DNA from: Asparagopsis taxiformis
Lineage: Eukaryota > Rhodophyta > Florideophyceae > Bonnemaisoniales > Bonnemaisoniaceae
Assembly: GCA_030407315.1 (NCBI GenBank)
Contig: JALQPE010000285.1
Span: 1 to 64,000, forward strand
DNA length: 64,000 nt
Reading direction: 5' to 3'
Of this stretch, positions 40,662 through 51,385 are shown one piece after another. The stretch's first letter is position 1. Each line of letters begins with the position of its first letter. A program made the translations under genes and the position numbers. The notes beneath the pieces are model-generated. The model saw nothing but the letters and a program-made list of their open reading frames with translations, was not told where the DNA came from and ran no database searches.

Positions 40662-40764
40662 AAGTACTGCGTGAAGATATTCCTGAGATGATTTCCGCCT
40701 TCCTGAGTCAATTTTACGACCAGCGTTTGGCCAAAGAAGCAGCATCCTTCTGGCATTCGCCATT
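40616..40764 (+). pseudogene. Gypsy-2 chromodomain tail, out of frame
   Basis: Read one frame away from pol, the sequence after the A8 run gives FDYEDPTWEPLEVL and REDIPEMISAF, the aromatic-box and helix part of a chromodomain, as at the end of Gypsy-1. One more A in the run would make it continuous with pol. Confidence 0.75.
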
Positions 40765-40776
40765 AAGAGAGAGGAC
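40764..40776 (+). promoter_or_regulatory. Gypsy-2 polypurine tract
   Basis: TAAGAGAGAGGAC directly before the 3' LTR start TGCTGCATCG. Confidence 0.65.
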
Positions 40777-41157
40777 TGCTGCATCGCCCCTTTGGTATGC
40801 AAGGTATGTGTTGCCATCTGGCACTGCTGGTTGATGGATCTGCACACGGTGCGTTGAGCACAGTACATGTGTGGCAATTATTATCTCCTCCAGGTCGCTT
40901 ATGGTAAGCGGGAACATAGACAAACATGCTGTCCGGTCGGCACACTTCCACCCACGGCCTGGCAGCGATCTTAATTGTCTCTTCTTGCGTGCTAGGTACG
41001 ATCCCATTAGAGCGTTCTACTTTTTCCCTTTCCCCCTATGATTTCACCGCCATTCCGTCCTGGAAGCTACACTACTTTAGCTATCTTTACCTCCCTTGAA
41101 ATGAAAAAAGGCTAGAGCTCTAGCGGCATTCAATTTCTGCCCTACGGTTACTCAAAA
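40777..41157 (+). repeat. Gypsy-2 3' LTR
   Basis: 381 bp, nearly identical to the 5' LTR; I see only a handful of differences (for example ACGTAG/ACATAG and AAATAAAA/AAATGAAAA). Confidence 0.9.
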
Positions 41158-41162
41158 GAGTG

Positions 41163-42194
41163 CCTTGTCGTGCGAATTGTATTGGGATAAAGTTGCGGAC
41201 GGGGATGGGTTGGTTGTCGGAGGCAGGGGAGAGAACAAGTATTCGCGGTGGAGTTGGTGATGGTGTCCTGGAGACATGGTAAGTAAAGTAACAAGGGCAT
41301 GTTTATGTGAGATTTCAGAATGCAGTGACTGCTTACAAGCCATTCACTGGGCTACAGGAACACTTGTTGGTCTGTGACAGGTGGTTTACAATGAACGGCT
41401 AATCAGAACATAAGTGGGAGATTAGAGAACGTGTGCGCGGTGAGTCGAAGATAAGAAACGACTTGGGACGTTACTGTGGCAGTAAATTTAGTGCGAGGAA
41501 ATGGAGTGTGCGAAACGGTTCCGCGGGCTCGGGAACAGGGAGGGACGAAGCCGGCGGAGGCATCAGTGGTGTCGTTGATGGGCCTGCCCCAGTGAAAGTG
41601 CCGTGTGAGTCGATTGTTTTCGTGGCGTGACGTCACTCCATACGTCCCGACTCGGGTGCAGTTCACGGTGCGCAGCACATCGCAACGGTAGATTCTCGGG
41701 CTGAGACGTGGGCAGCAATGTGCTCAAGTCATACACGTGCACTTTTATTACTGGCCGGCCTGTCACAGATGAACAAGTGTACGTCCTGCGGAATATTTGT
41801 GGTGTGACAACAAGGAGAGAACTGACTCATGTGAAACACGTAGTTGGCCCGAGTGAGTGCACGTGTATCTCAGAGGCATTCCGCCGATATTTGGATGAGG
41901 GTGCATGTCGGATAGGGCTGCACATGGTCTCCGGTTTCGTTGGCTTCGGACCGGACCATGACCTGAGTTTCAGTCCCATCGGTAGCTGCATTTCCGAACA
42001 GTCCATCACAATAGAAAATAAATTTATTCGGTCCGGCTGCCCTGACAACCGCCCTCTTTGCCGGTCCGGTCCACTCCTTACACATGATACTTCGAACCGT
42101 TACGTCTATCCCACAGTATCTGAATGGTAGACGGTCCCATTACCGTTCATGGGATCGTGTTTGAGACCGTTCAGACTGCAACAGAGACAAAACT
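41163..42194. other. About 1 kb without a recognisable gene
   Basis: An open frame at 41708-42130 (140 residues) has no known motif and no supporting signals. A small inverted repeat GGTCCCAT/ATGGGATC is near 42135. It probably includes the left flank of the hAT element; terminal repeats were not found. Confidence 0.35.
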
Positions 42195-42305
42195 ATGTAT
42201 GGGCGAAAAGCACGTTATAAAACGAGAATGGATATCTCTATTCTGGAGCTACGAATGAATGCTTGCAAAATCTTCCCTGTCCGACGTAACCAGCTCACTT
42301 CGACC

Positions 42306-44112
42306 ATGTCTCAATTGAATTGTACTGATCTACAAGTACCCACTTCATTGGTCTCAAATTCCCTTCCTGAAAGGCCCCATAAACGGCAGAAGACAAGCGA
42401 TGTATGGCAGCATTTTAAGGGGGTCATCATTGGTGAAGAGGAGCTCTCTGAGTGTCTACTATGCAGAAAAAGATACAGCTCAAGAACCTCCACCAGTACT
42501 ATGTCACGGCACTTATCAGATATCCATGGCATCGGGACACACAGCCGTCAAACAAAATTTGGTATGGACGGAAATTTGAGCACAGAGCCACTTTTACCTC
42601 GCGCTCATAACGACGAACAGCTAACGAAGCAAATATGCCGATGGATTGTGAGTGCATCACTACCATTCTCATCCGTACAGAATGAAGAATTGAAATCTTG
42701 TTTCAGAATGCTTGACGACCGGTACAAGATTCCAAGTCGAATGACCATACAGCGGCGAGTGTTACAGGAGCAAGTAGACATGAGAGCAAAAGTCAAGACT
42801 TTGATAGGTGGTGGTGAAAATGCAGTCTCTCTTACAGCAGATGCGTGGTCGTCAAGAATATTCAAGGGATACATGTGTATCACAGTAAGCTGGATCGACG
42901 AAAAATGTGCACTCCGAAGTACATTGCTGGAATTCAAGCGATTCTCTACTCCACACACTGGTGAGGCCACCGCAACACTGCTTCATGATGTAATTGTTGA
43001 ATGGAGCCTAGAGAAGAAGGTTAAGGCTATTACAACAGATAATGGCGCAGATATTTGTGCAGCAGTTTCTAAGCTACACAAAGCACTATTTGAAGCTTCA
43101 GAAGACAATGTGAAAATCGAAGATTTACCATTTCCGATGCATTGCGCATGTGATAAATCTGGCCGTTAAGCAGTGCATGAAGCAAATTCACAGCGATATC
43201 AGTTCAATTCGAGCGCTCATTGGCTCGGTACGGTCTTCTGTGAAGCGCCGAGATCTGTTTGAAAAAACAAAGATTGAGTTGGGTTTGACTTCTCTGACAG
43301 TTCCATCACTCGACGTCGAAACAAGGTGGTCCTCTACATTCTTGATGATAAAAAAGGCTTACAATTGCAGATCTGTACTGAATGCTCTCACGAATAGATT
43401 ATTGGAGCTTAATGGATTGAAAATTTCGGAAGCTGAGTGGGAAAGGGCAAAAAGAGTTTGCGATTTCCTAGAAACTGCTGCATCGCTAACCGAAACACAG
43501 TCAGGTTCATTATACATTACTTTGAGCTTCAGCGCTTTGGCCTATCGTGCACTTGTGCGGAAGTGCAAACTTGTCGTGCAACAGAACGATGAAACGCTTC
43601 TAAATATAGCGAAGGCGATGCTTTTGAAGCTTGAATTATACGAGCATGTGGTATGCTGCAATATTGCAGAACTAGCGAAGGTACTAGATCCGCGAAATCC
43701 AAGCGATGTGCTTACAGATGAAACCATTTTGCGGAGTTATCTATCACTAAATGGTGATGGATGTAGTGTTGAAGGGGATGAAAAAGGAGGTGACCAATCT
43801 TTGTTTGCGAAACTAATTGAAGAGGAGCAATGCCCATTGATGGGGCCTTTTGATGAAGTGCGCAGATATTTGCAGGCTACTGCACTTGGAGACAGGAAGA
43901 TAGATCCCCTAATATGGTGGAAATCCAATGAACGACGGTTTCCAAATATTGCAGTACTTGCGAGAAGGGTACTTGCGATTCAATCTTCCTCTGTTGCGTC
44001 AGAGAGTGCATTTTCTTTGTCCGGAAATATCGTTACACCAGAGAGGTCAACGCTTTCAGACGAGTGTCTAGTTGAAAGTATTCTAGTCAGGAACTGGATG
44101 AAGCTGTTTTAG
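42306..44112 (+). pseudogene. hAT-family transposase with BED finger, one frameshift
   Basis: The likely start is the ATG at 42306 (MSQLNCTDL); an upstream in-frame ATG at 42195 is also possible. A BED-type finger (CLLCRKRYSS then HLSDIH) is followed by the hAT core with SLTADAWSS and AITTDNGADI. The frame shifts by one base near 43151, just after PFPMHCAC, and resumes as VINLAVKQC. The C-terminal hAT dimerisation block follows (IWWKSNERRFPNIAVLARRV and SSSVASESAFSLSG). hAT enzymes cut and paste DNA with 8-bp duplications. I could not pair its terminal repeats. One base change separates it from an intact gene, so it is a fairly young relic. Confidence 0.85.
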
Positions 44113-44530
44113 AAGTAAATTTATTGGCAGCACGCGTCTAAACGATGGTTATGCTCGACGTCATAATGGTTTTCGGAGGTTCTAACAGTCCCGCTTACAT
44201 GGCGTTTATAGCGGTCTCGGCCGGTCTTCTACTGGAGGCGGTATCTCAAAAATGACTTGAGGAAAAGAATGCAGTAGAAGAAAGTGACTTCCAAGATCAC
44301 TTTGCAGCGTATACCGGAATCTTTTCAGGAAGTGGCCAGTACCCCCAACAACGCGTCCCTCCATATTTGGACCATCTGGACCATTTATTGAACCGTGTGC
44401 AGGCCTAATGTCGGATGATCAACGAATTACACAAGAACACATTTACGGTATCCAGCTCATAATAGTACTTAAATCGGAACGGCGACGCATCCCGAAATAA
44501 ACGACGGTATGCGATACCGGATCTTCAACA
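44113..44530. other. Right flank of hAT, ending in a probable Copia LTR end
   Basis: No gene. The last bases ATCTTCAACA resemble a Copia LTR end and are followed by a primer-site-like sequence, so part of this stretch is probably the 5' LTR of the C-rich Copia element. Its left border is not visible. Confidence 0.4.
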
Positions 44531-44545
44531 GGTTATGAACCCAGC
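44531..44545 (+). promoter_or_regulatory. Primer binding site of the C-rich Copia element
   Basis: GGTTATGAACCCAGC follows a TTCAACA end. It matches 13 of 15 bases of the Copia-in primer site, so the same initiator tRNA-Met half-molecule is likely used. Confidence 0.55.
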
Positions 44546-46394
44546 AACCACTGCGCTATCCTATCCTCTCCACCCACCCACCCTATCGTAACCATCAATC
44601 CACCAATACGGCGACCCCACAGCATCATCCCACCATCGACGAAGATCGCATCACCGATCGCGCAAAGCGTTGCGCGCGATACAACACAAACCGCCGCAGA
44701 CACCTCACCATCACGAATCTCCCTCACGATCTATACCAACAAGCTCTCCTTGAAACCCATCCCGAACCCCCTCTCCGTACCATGGAACAACCCACGAACA
44801 CAACCCCGCCCACCACCCCATTCCCCTAACCTATCCTCTCCTTTCACGTACCCCCCCTCACAGAACATAACCTCATACAATAGTGTCACACAGTGGACAG
44901 CCATGCCACCCTCCACGACCTCATTCCCTATGTCCACGGCCCCCAGCCCAGAGAACCCTCCGATCCCATCTAACACAAGGAACACCATCACAAGATCGCG
45001 CTTGCCCACATTCTCATACTCCCAAACATCTCTCCCGACGTAATCAAGACCCTGGGTCCGAACACGCTGAACAGCACCACACCTCACCTATACCGGTTCA
45101 TCAAAGACCAGCTATCAGCCATACCACCCCAGAATTCCGAAGCGAACCTACGAAGACAGGCAGCAGAACTCAAATACCGCCCGGGAACGCCGATACAAAA
45201 CTAAATTGACAAACACAACGAGTTACGATCCATCATGCTCCAGTCCGCCTTCCCCAACATCTACGACGAACAAAACACCGCACAGTTCGTCATTGATGGC
45301 ATATACCGCATAGTTGAATGGGCACCTCTCCTACGCAACATTGCGAACTTTCACAACTTTCACCAAGGACGCAGACCATCCCTACAACTAATATAAAACA
45401 TGTTGGTTGAACACGAAAAGGCCGCTCCAGAAATCACTACCCCTACAATCACCCACCCACAAAAATATCATCCAACAATCCCTCTCTACCCAACCACAAA
45501 TCACTCTTATAAAAGCACATACAAACCATACAACTACCCAACAGGTCGACACACGCGCACACGCACTCATCATCAAGAACCAAACTGCATTTACCCCCAC
45601 ACACATATCCCGCCTCCACACGGATACAGAGGCCCATGGTGCACACTACAAGGATCGCGCACTCACTCAACAGCAGAATGCTACACGAAACGCTCGTTGA
45701 CCATCAACAAATAAATATTTCCCCTCCGCAACCTCGAGCCCAAACCGCCATCCCACTCCCATACCCTCACTACCCACCAATCAATCCCCCTTCCTCCGCC
45801 ACATACTCAACACAACACACATTCTCCCAACATGACCTCAACATCCCACCGATACACCCTCCCCCCGAAATATACCAACTTCCCCCCTCCCCACTCAGTC
45901 ATCCATCTCCTCCATCATACCCACAATCTCCCCTCCAAGCTCAGTAAACACCGATTCTCGTTCATCATATATCCTCGACGCTGGCGCTACACCTACTCAC
46001 TTAAATATCCCCAAGACACCATGGCAGCTGCACCCTCGTCCACGATCACCGCATCAGGCAAACTCTCATGCATCACACACCAAGGCCCAGCTGACTTACC
46101 TACCTCTAACAGACATACAATACCTGTCCCACACGCTGTGACCATGCCAGCAGCGGAATATAATCTCGTCTCAGTCAGCCCACTAGCTGACAACTGCGAC
46201 ATTCTTTTCCAACAAGACCGAGCGTATGTCACCACCCCTCAAAAACCTCCCCACCATTCCATCACAATCGCAACAGCACCACGTCACAATAATCTCTACT
46301 TCCTAAACACACCAACGACGCGAGGCACAAAACGCGAACGTCAACGGTCCAAAACGTTTAAACAGTCCCAGCAATACAAATATTATAAACAACA

Positions 46395-47084
46395 TGTCAT
46401 ACCGCCAGGCGGTCCTCTCAATCAGAGCCGTGTCGCTTCCCTATTGGGTACCCACTTAAGGGATGTGCCAATCACAAGGCACCAGCGAACTGGGCGTGTT
46501 TCCTGTAATTGGGACTAGCGCAAGGCTGTAAATATCCTATTCGGGCCTATCGGCCCCGGCCAAGACCCCACAAGGGGCAAATTTCTAACTTAAGCTGAAC
46601 AGCTGTACATTACAATGTAAGCCTAACTGGCAATGACCTCGCGGGTAGGCAAGTGCCGTTAATTGGGCTCTGGTTGGTCAACTAACTGGATATTTATTCC
46701 TAACCACTAACCCTAGCTTACGGTAGACTTAGTATAAATAAATACGCCACTGGAATAGCCAGTAGGCACGGTTTCTAGAGTAACGTAAACTCAAATGGAA
46801 TTACGACCCACTGGAACAGTGTTCGCATACCTATTGTTCAACCCCTTTCCGGGAAAACCTTAGGGTTAGCCAACAGCTCGACGGATTACGTCACTTGCTC
46901 CATTAATACACACCTCGCGTGAGCGCCATAATCGCACAACCCCCTCCGGGTAGCGATACCTTCTCTCATACGAGACTACCCGCTGGGTACGTTATAAGGT
47001 TCATCTGCTCTACCACCTCCTCTACCGAGGCTCGGGACACCTGTCGGGTGGTTTGCCGCTCCTGCGGATTTTCTACCTGCTACA
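46395..47084 (+). repeat. Solo LTR of another family, about 690 bp
   Basis: TGTCATACCGCC..CTGCTACA has TG..CA ends and is flanked by CAACA at 46390-46394 and 47085-47089. It contains a TATA box, AGTATAAATAAATA, near 46737. It splits the coding region of the C-rich Copia element. Confidence 0.65.
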
Positions 47085-47904
47085 CAACACCGCAGCTATG
47101 GCGCACGCGCAGACCAAACGCCAACACTACAGCGTACAACAACAAAACGAAACTTGGGACGCAGGCAAACAAACGCACAACCAAAACCAACCAGTCGAAC
47201 AACACAAACAAGCCACACAACACCACAGCCCTTTCAATTTGCACAACGGCGCAACAGCCAACAATATACATACACTGCCACCACAGCCAAAGAAAGCACC
47301 CAAACCCCCTTCAAAAACAAACAAACCTCATACCACAAAACGAACAGGACAACAACACAGGCAACTACAACCAAACCGTACCCCCAAACCCCCAGCCCCA
47401 TCCATATCTGTACCAACAGTCACACCAAGCCGCACAACCAGACCAACCCCACAGCCGAACAAAACTAGAACAACCACCACAAAGGGCCACACCCACACGG
47501 CGACACCACCCCAACAAAATCCACACACACAAACACCATCCCCTAATCTACCAAGAACCACAACACGAATACCCTCCACCCAAACCTACCCCCAACAATG
47601 AATTCCACTACATCCACGAACAAAAATACTAAAGCACCCCGAATAACCACACACGCACTCCCTCCACCCACTGAAATCCTTTCACGAATCGACAAAGACT
47701 ATCATCACAGGCACATAAAACTGGGTCACGTCCATCCTCACCGCATCCACCTACTAGCGACTCAAATCCTCGTCAAAGGCCTCCCAGCCACACTCAAAGA
47801 ACCGCCTCCAAAAATAACATGCACTGGATGTGCGTTAGGCAAACAAGCCTCAGCACCCTTCAAACTACGACTACGCTAGGCACCGCTCTTTGCACACGTC
47901 CACA

Positions 47905-48392
47905 TGTTGACTCACTGAGAATGTGCCTGGTAGGCCTAATTCCGTGAGAAAACTTTGACCCTCGATTTCTCTATGAAGGAGTGGTCTGAGCGCTCTGAAA
48001 CCTATCTCATCGTATTCAGCGTGCCCGAATTAGTCGGGTAGCAACTTCTCCGGGGCTCCTACGACACTCCACTACGGAGTAACTGGCCTCTGAAGTTTCA
48101 ATTTGTTTGTCATAGTTTCAATTAGTAATTAGAAATGCCAAGATGGGTTGCCATCATGGCAGAGGGAAAATGTTATGATAAGTGTACACGTGTAGATGAT
48201 ATGATAGAGAAGCCCGCGTGTACCAGATTGGCAGCGGGTGCTTGCTAGGACAGACTGTCAGTGACAGTCTGTCTGGAGCAGCCTTGAACAGGCTGTCCTT
48301 AGCACCGCCGGCGCACCTCGGCGAGAATACAAATTATGTAGTGAGCTCGCAGAATCAGTAAACGCTCGGCAAGCGACCAAACTTTATCAACA
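47905..48392 (+). repeat. Solo LTR of the zinc-finger Copia family
   Basis: 488 bp, starting TGTTGACTCACTG and ending TTTATCAACA, with target duplication CCACA at 47900-47904 and 48393-48397. It is diverged from the Copia-in LTRs. Removing it restores the reading AHVHTDIVC of the host element. Confidence 0.85.
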
Positions 48393-48410
48393 CCACACAG
48401 ACATCGTCTG

Positions 48411-48720
48411 TGTTCTCAGAAATGGACGCGGACGTCCACAACCTCTAGTACACCTAGCATTACTAGGCGGACGTCCATGTTCTCCAGTATTTTTGGATGT
48501 CCGCCTAGAACCGGACGTCCATGCGGTCTAGTACGTCTAGTATTACTAGGGCGACATTCATTGTTTCTAGTACCACGGATGTCCCCCTCGGGATGGACTT
48601 CCACCATGTCTATGTCAACCTAGGACGAGCGCCGGTTCAGAAATTCAAAAATTTCGACCCCAGAAATTTCTGCCGCCGTGCTCGACATGGATGTCCGCAT
48701 CCATCACGGCGACCACTCTA
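48411..48720 (-). repeat. GGACGTCC/CTAGTA repeat fragment, inverted relative to 17.8 kb
   Basis: CGTCTGTGTT..GGACGCGGACGTCC matches the reverse complement of the element end at 17868-17900 with about three mismatches in 33 bases. Further GGACGTCC and TCTAGTA blocks follow. Confidence 0.7.
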
Positions 48721-49858
48721 TTTTTCCTTGTCGGTCGACTCCAATTTTGTCTTTAATTTTTTCATCCTCTCGCTCACACCCCCTTCCAGTTGGTGCTCAC
48801 CTCCCCCGTACTGTACCTCAAAACACCCCCAATACCACTCTAGTACGCATTTTCAGCTACCTATCCCCGCTTCCACGGTGCACACATCCATTCCATACCT
48901 ACTTCTCTGCTCTACCGTACAGATTTCGTATAACCAGTCCTCATACTACCTCAGAATAGGGCAAAACACCCCCTATCTCCTCGACCATGGTCTCCCCCAT
49001 CATCTTTGAAACGTATTGTTCTTCAATACCCTCTCTCCTCTACCTTCAACCCCTCTCCTTCGCCCTCTACACAAACTTCCCCTGCAGCTTACTCTTCCAA
49101 AACCTCTCACTCCCCATCCCGTACCCGACCTGCTCCACCCCTCCCTCCCTCAGCTGCTCCATGCCCCCACGATATCCGCATCTTCGATACCGTATACACC
49201 ACCACAACTGGCCCACGCTCCCGCTCCCCCGCCGTCTCCCCAGAAACCTCCCCGCTCTGAACCACATGTCAACCCCCCACCTCGCACCCTTCCTCCCACT
49301 CCCCTCCCTCCCCAAACACAATAACCCTCTTCTTCTCCATCACATCCCCACTCACCACAGCCAGAACAGACGCCACCCCCACCCCCTCTTTCTCCTCACT
49401 TTCCTAAAAACCCCTCCTCTCGGCGCCTTCAACCGCACCCTCCTACGGTCCCACCTAAACACCTCCTCCGCCCTCACTACCCCAACACCCCGCAGCGTCT
49501 CCCCAATCCCCATAATATGCTTGTCGGCACTCCTCTCCGAATCACAATCCAATCTAAACCCGCACCCCGTACATTTCCACCTCCCCCTGTACCATCCCAA
49601 GATTCCATCCCCCCACAGAACACATCCTCATACCACAGAAGAATTTTCTTCCTCTCATACCTCATCCTTAAAACCTCCATCAGCTCCATGTAAATTTCGA
49701 TGTAAATATTTTCTCCACTATGCAATCTCAAACATGTATGAGCCTATGACTTTCCGCTTTGTCAACCCTGAATATTGGTACTCATGTATTCATAAAATAG
49801 GGCCACCCACATCCGTATCCCGTTCTGCAAGCTTTACAAACCACTAGACGCATCATGC
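48721..49858. other. C-rich, G-poor stretch without recognisable gene
   Basis: Composition is like that of the C-rich Copia element. Long Pro/Ser/Thr/His frames result from base composition. No motif was found. Confidence 0.4.
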
Positions 49859-49907
49859 GTTTGTTGTATTGTTGTGGAGTATGATACTCCACAATTATAC
49901 AACAAAC
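49859..49907. repeat. 49-nt imperfect palindrome
   Basis: Arms of 24 nt with two mismatches around a single G; the inner part TTGTGGAGTAT/ATACTCCACAA is perfect. Confidence 0.8.
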
Positions 49908-50092
49908 ACTACTCGCTATTTCAGACGACGCGGTACACAAGTAGCGTAGTCTCAACCTTCCGTGACGCCTTCCCTGATCCGTACAAGTGCGAAACACGTC
50001 TAGACTACCACTACTACGATATAGTATATCAGAAGTGAGTGCGGGAATTTTCGGCACAGGAGATGCTGGGCCACCAAATTGATTTTTCGGAA

Positions 50093-50165
50093 ATTTTAGA
50101 ATTTCTGGGCTGGCCAGCAATGCAATCGAGCTGGACATCCACCGGACGTCCATTTCAGGTTGGTC
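50093..50165 (+). repeat. Palindromic repeat R6 (3' part only)
   Basis: From CGGAAATTTTAGAATTTC to CATTTCAGG, lacking the first 120 bases with the two palindromes. Confidence 0.75.
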
Positions 50166-50409
50166 GTGAGAGAGTGGGGCGGGACCATGATGAAACAAGG
50201 ACCAAGACCTGTCCCTGACGTGTTGAGCCTGAAATCGACCCTTCGTCAGACACGATTTTGGCTTACAGTTGGTGCTTATAGAAGCCAGTGATAGCCCCGA
50301 TCGGGGCGGCGGCGGTTCCGGCTTACAGTTGGTGCTTACAGACGCCAGTGATAGCCCCCGATCGGGGCGGCGGTCGGTTCCTGGGGCCGTTGTGGCCAAA
50401 TTAGACACC
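50166..50409 (+). repeat. Spacer unit sB with internal duplication
   Basis: It matches 4067-4247 but contains a tandem duplication of GGCTTACAGTTGGTGCTTA and the following CCAGTGATAGCCCC segment near 50260-50360. Confidence 0.7.
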
Positions 50410-50618
50410 CTGATTTGAATTAAAATTTGGGCTATTCTCAAAAACATGCACATGTGAACATGTTTTTGAGATGGGGGTGTGCCATACGGCACAATCGACC
50501 CGCCGAAATCGTTGATTTTTTACAATTTTTTTGTGCCCGAAATTTTAGAATTTCTGGGCTGGCCAGCAGTGCAATCGAGCTGGACATCCACCGGACGTCC
50601 ATTTCAGGTTGGTCGTGT
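50410..50618 (+). repeat. Palindromic repeat R7
   Basis: Full copy of R; one base change turns GTGCCGTACGGCAC into GTGCCATACGGCAC. Confidence 0.85.
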
Positions 50619-50910
50619 GCTGCCTACATCCACGCATTGCAGCAACTGAGCAGGCGGGTTCACTACTCATACAAAGTGCACGGAATATGAGTAACGTGAT
50701 GGGTGAGTAGTGTTTGTCGTGGAGGAGTAAGGCGGGACCATGATGAAACAGGGAAAAAGATGTCACCCTAGCATAACTTAGGCTTGAAGCCTGGAATCGA
50801 CCCATCTTTCGGCGCCATTTAGCCTTACAGTGAGTGCTTACAGAAGCCAGTGATGACCCCGCTCGGGGCGGCGTTCAGTGCCTGGGGCCGTTGTGGTCAA
50901 ATTACACACC
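50619..50910 (+). repeat. Spacer unit sA, second copy
   Basis: Close match to 3573-3862, including the GTGATGGGTGAGTAGTGTTT block. Confidence 0.8.
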
Positions 50911-51118
50911 CTGATTTGAATTAAAATTTGGGCTATTCTCAAAAACATGCACATGTGAACATGTTTCTGAGATGGGGGTGTGCCGTACGGCACAATCGAC
51001 CGCCCAAATCGATGATTTTTGCAATATTTTTTGTGCCCGAAATTGTAGAATTTCTGGGCTGGCCAGCAATGCATCCGAGCTGGACATCCACCGGAAGTCC
51101 ATTTCAGGTTGATCGTGT
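50911..51118 (+). repeat. Palindromic repeat R8
   Basis: Full copy of R, 270 bp downstream of the stop of oxygenase gene copy B. Confidence 0.85.
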
Positions 51119-51385
51119 ATCGTGCACTTCCACCCATTACCGGAAGCAAGGAGGCGATGAAGCACGTACAAACCCAATTGTTATGCTATTTCTAGCATAG
51201 ACCATCGAGTCTAGAGATGTGAGGGAATCGTCCTGGAAATCATGCTCCAACCCACGAGGGAATGGACAATCTAGTTTGAAAGCATGGAACGGAAGTACAT
51301 TATAGTAGGTTCATAGATTGAAAGTGATAAAGGAGATGATTATATTCTCGATAATTGTTTACCAAAGTAGTAGTTGTTAAGCTAT
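51119..51385. other. 3' flank of oxygenase gene copy B
   Basis: No gene. AT-rich towards 51350, consistent with a 3' untranslated region on the minus strand. Confidence 0.4.

Larger units (their letters stand above)
35496..41157 (+). mobile_element. Gypsy-2, complete chromodomain Gypsy element
   Basis: LTRs of 380 and 381 bp; target duplication GAGTG at 35491-35495 and 41158-41162. It contains gag, pol and a chromodomain tail on the plus strand. Three frame changes make it defective or dependent on recoding. Confidence 0.9.
44531..48412 (+). pseudogene. C-rich degenerate Copia element (gag, protease, pre-integrase, integrase start)
   Basis: Plus-strand sequence strongly rich in C and poor in G. 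A Copia protease motif LDAGATPTHL lies at about 45974-46003, and NNLYFLNTP near 46290. The pre-integrase finger (HIKLGHVHPHR then CTGCALGK) lies at 47600-47860, and APLFAHVH then HTDIVC across 47882-48412 is the start of an integrase core with its first Asp. The body is interrupted by two solo LTRs (46395-47084 and 47905-48392), carries several frame changes, and is replaced by GGACGTCC repeats after about 48412. It is a different and older lineage than the other Copia elements here. Confidence 0.65.

Noticed and set aside
41708..42130. 140-residue open frame as a gene
   Set aside because: No motif, no homologous copy in the window, and composition like the flanks.
47080..47601. Thr/Gln/Pro-rich frames as host proteins
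   Set aside because: They follow from the C/A-rich base composition of the degenerate Copia element; only the protease and pre-integrase motifs are informative.
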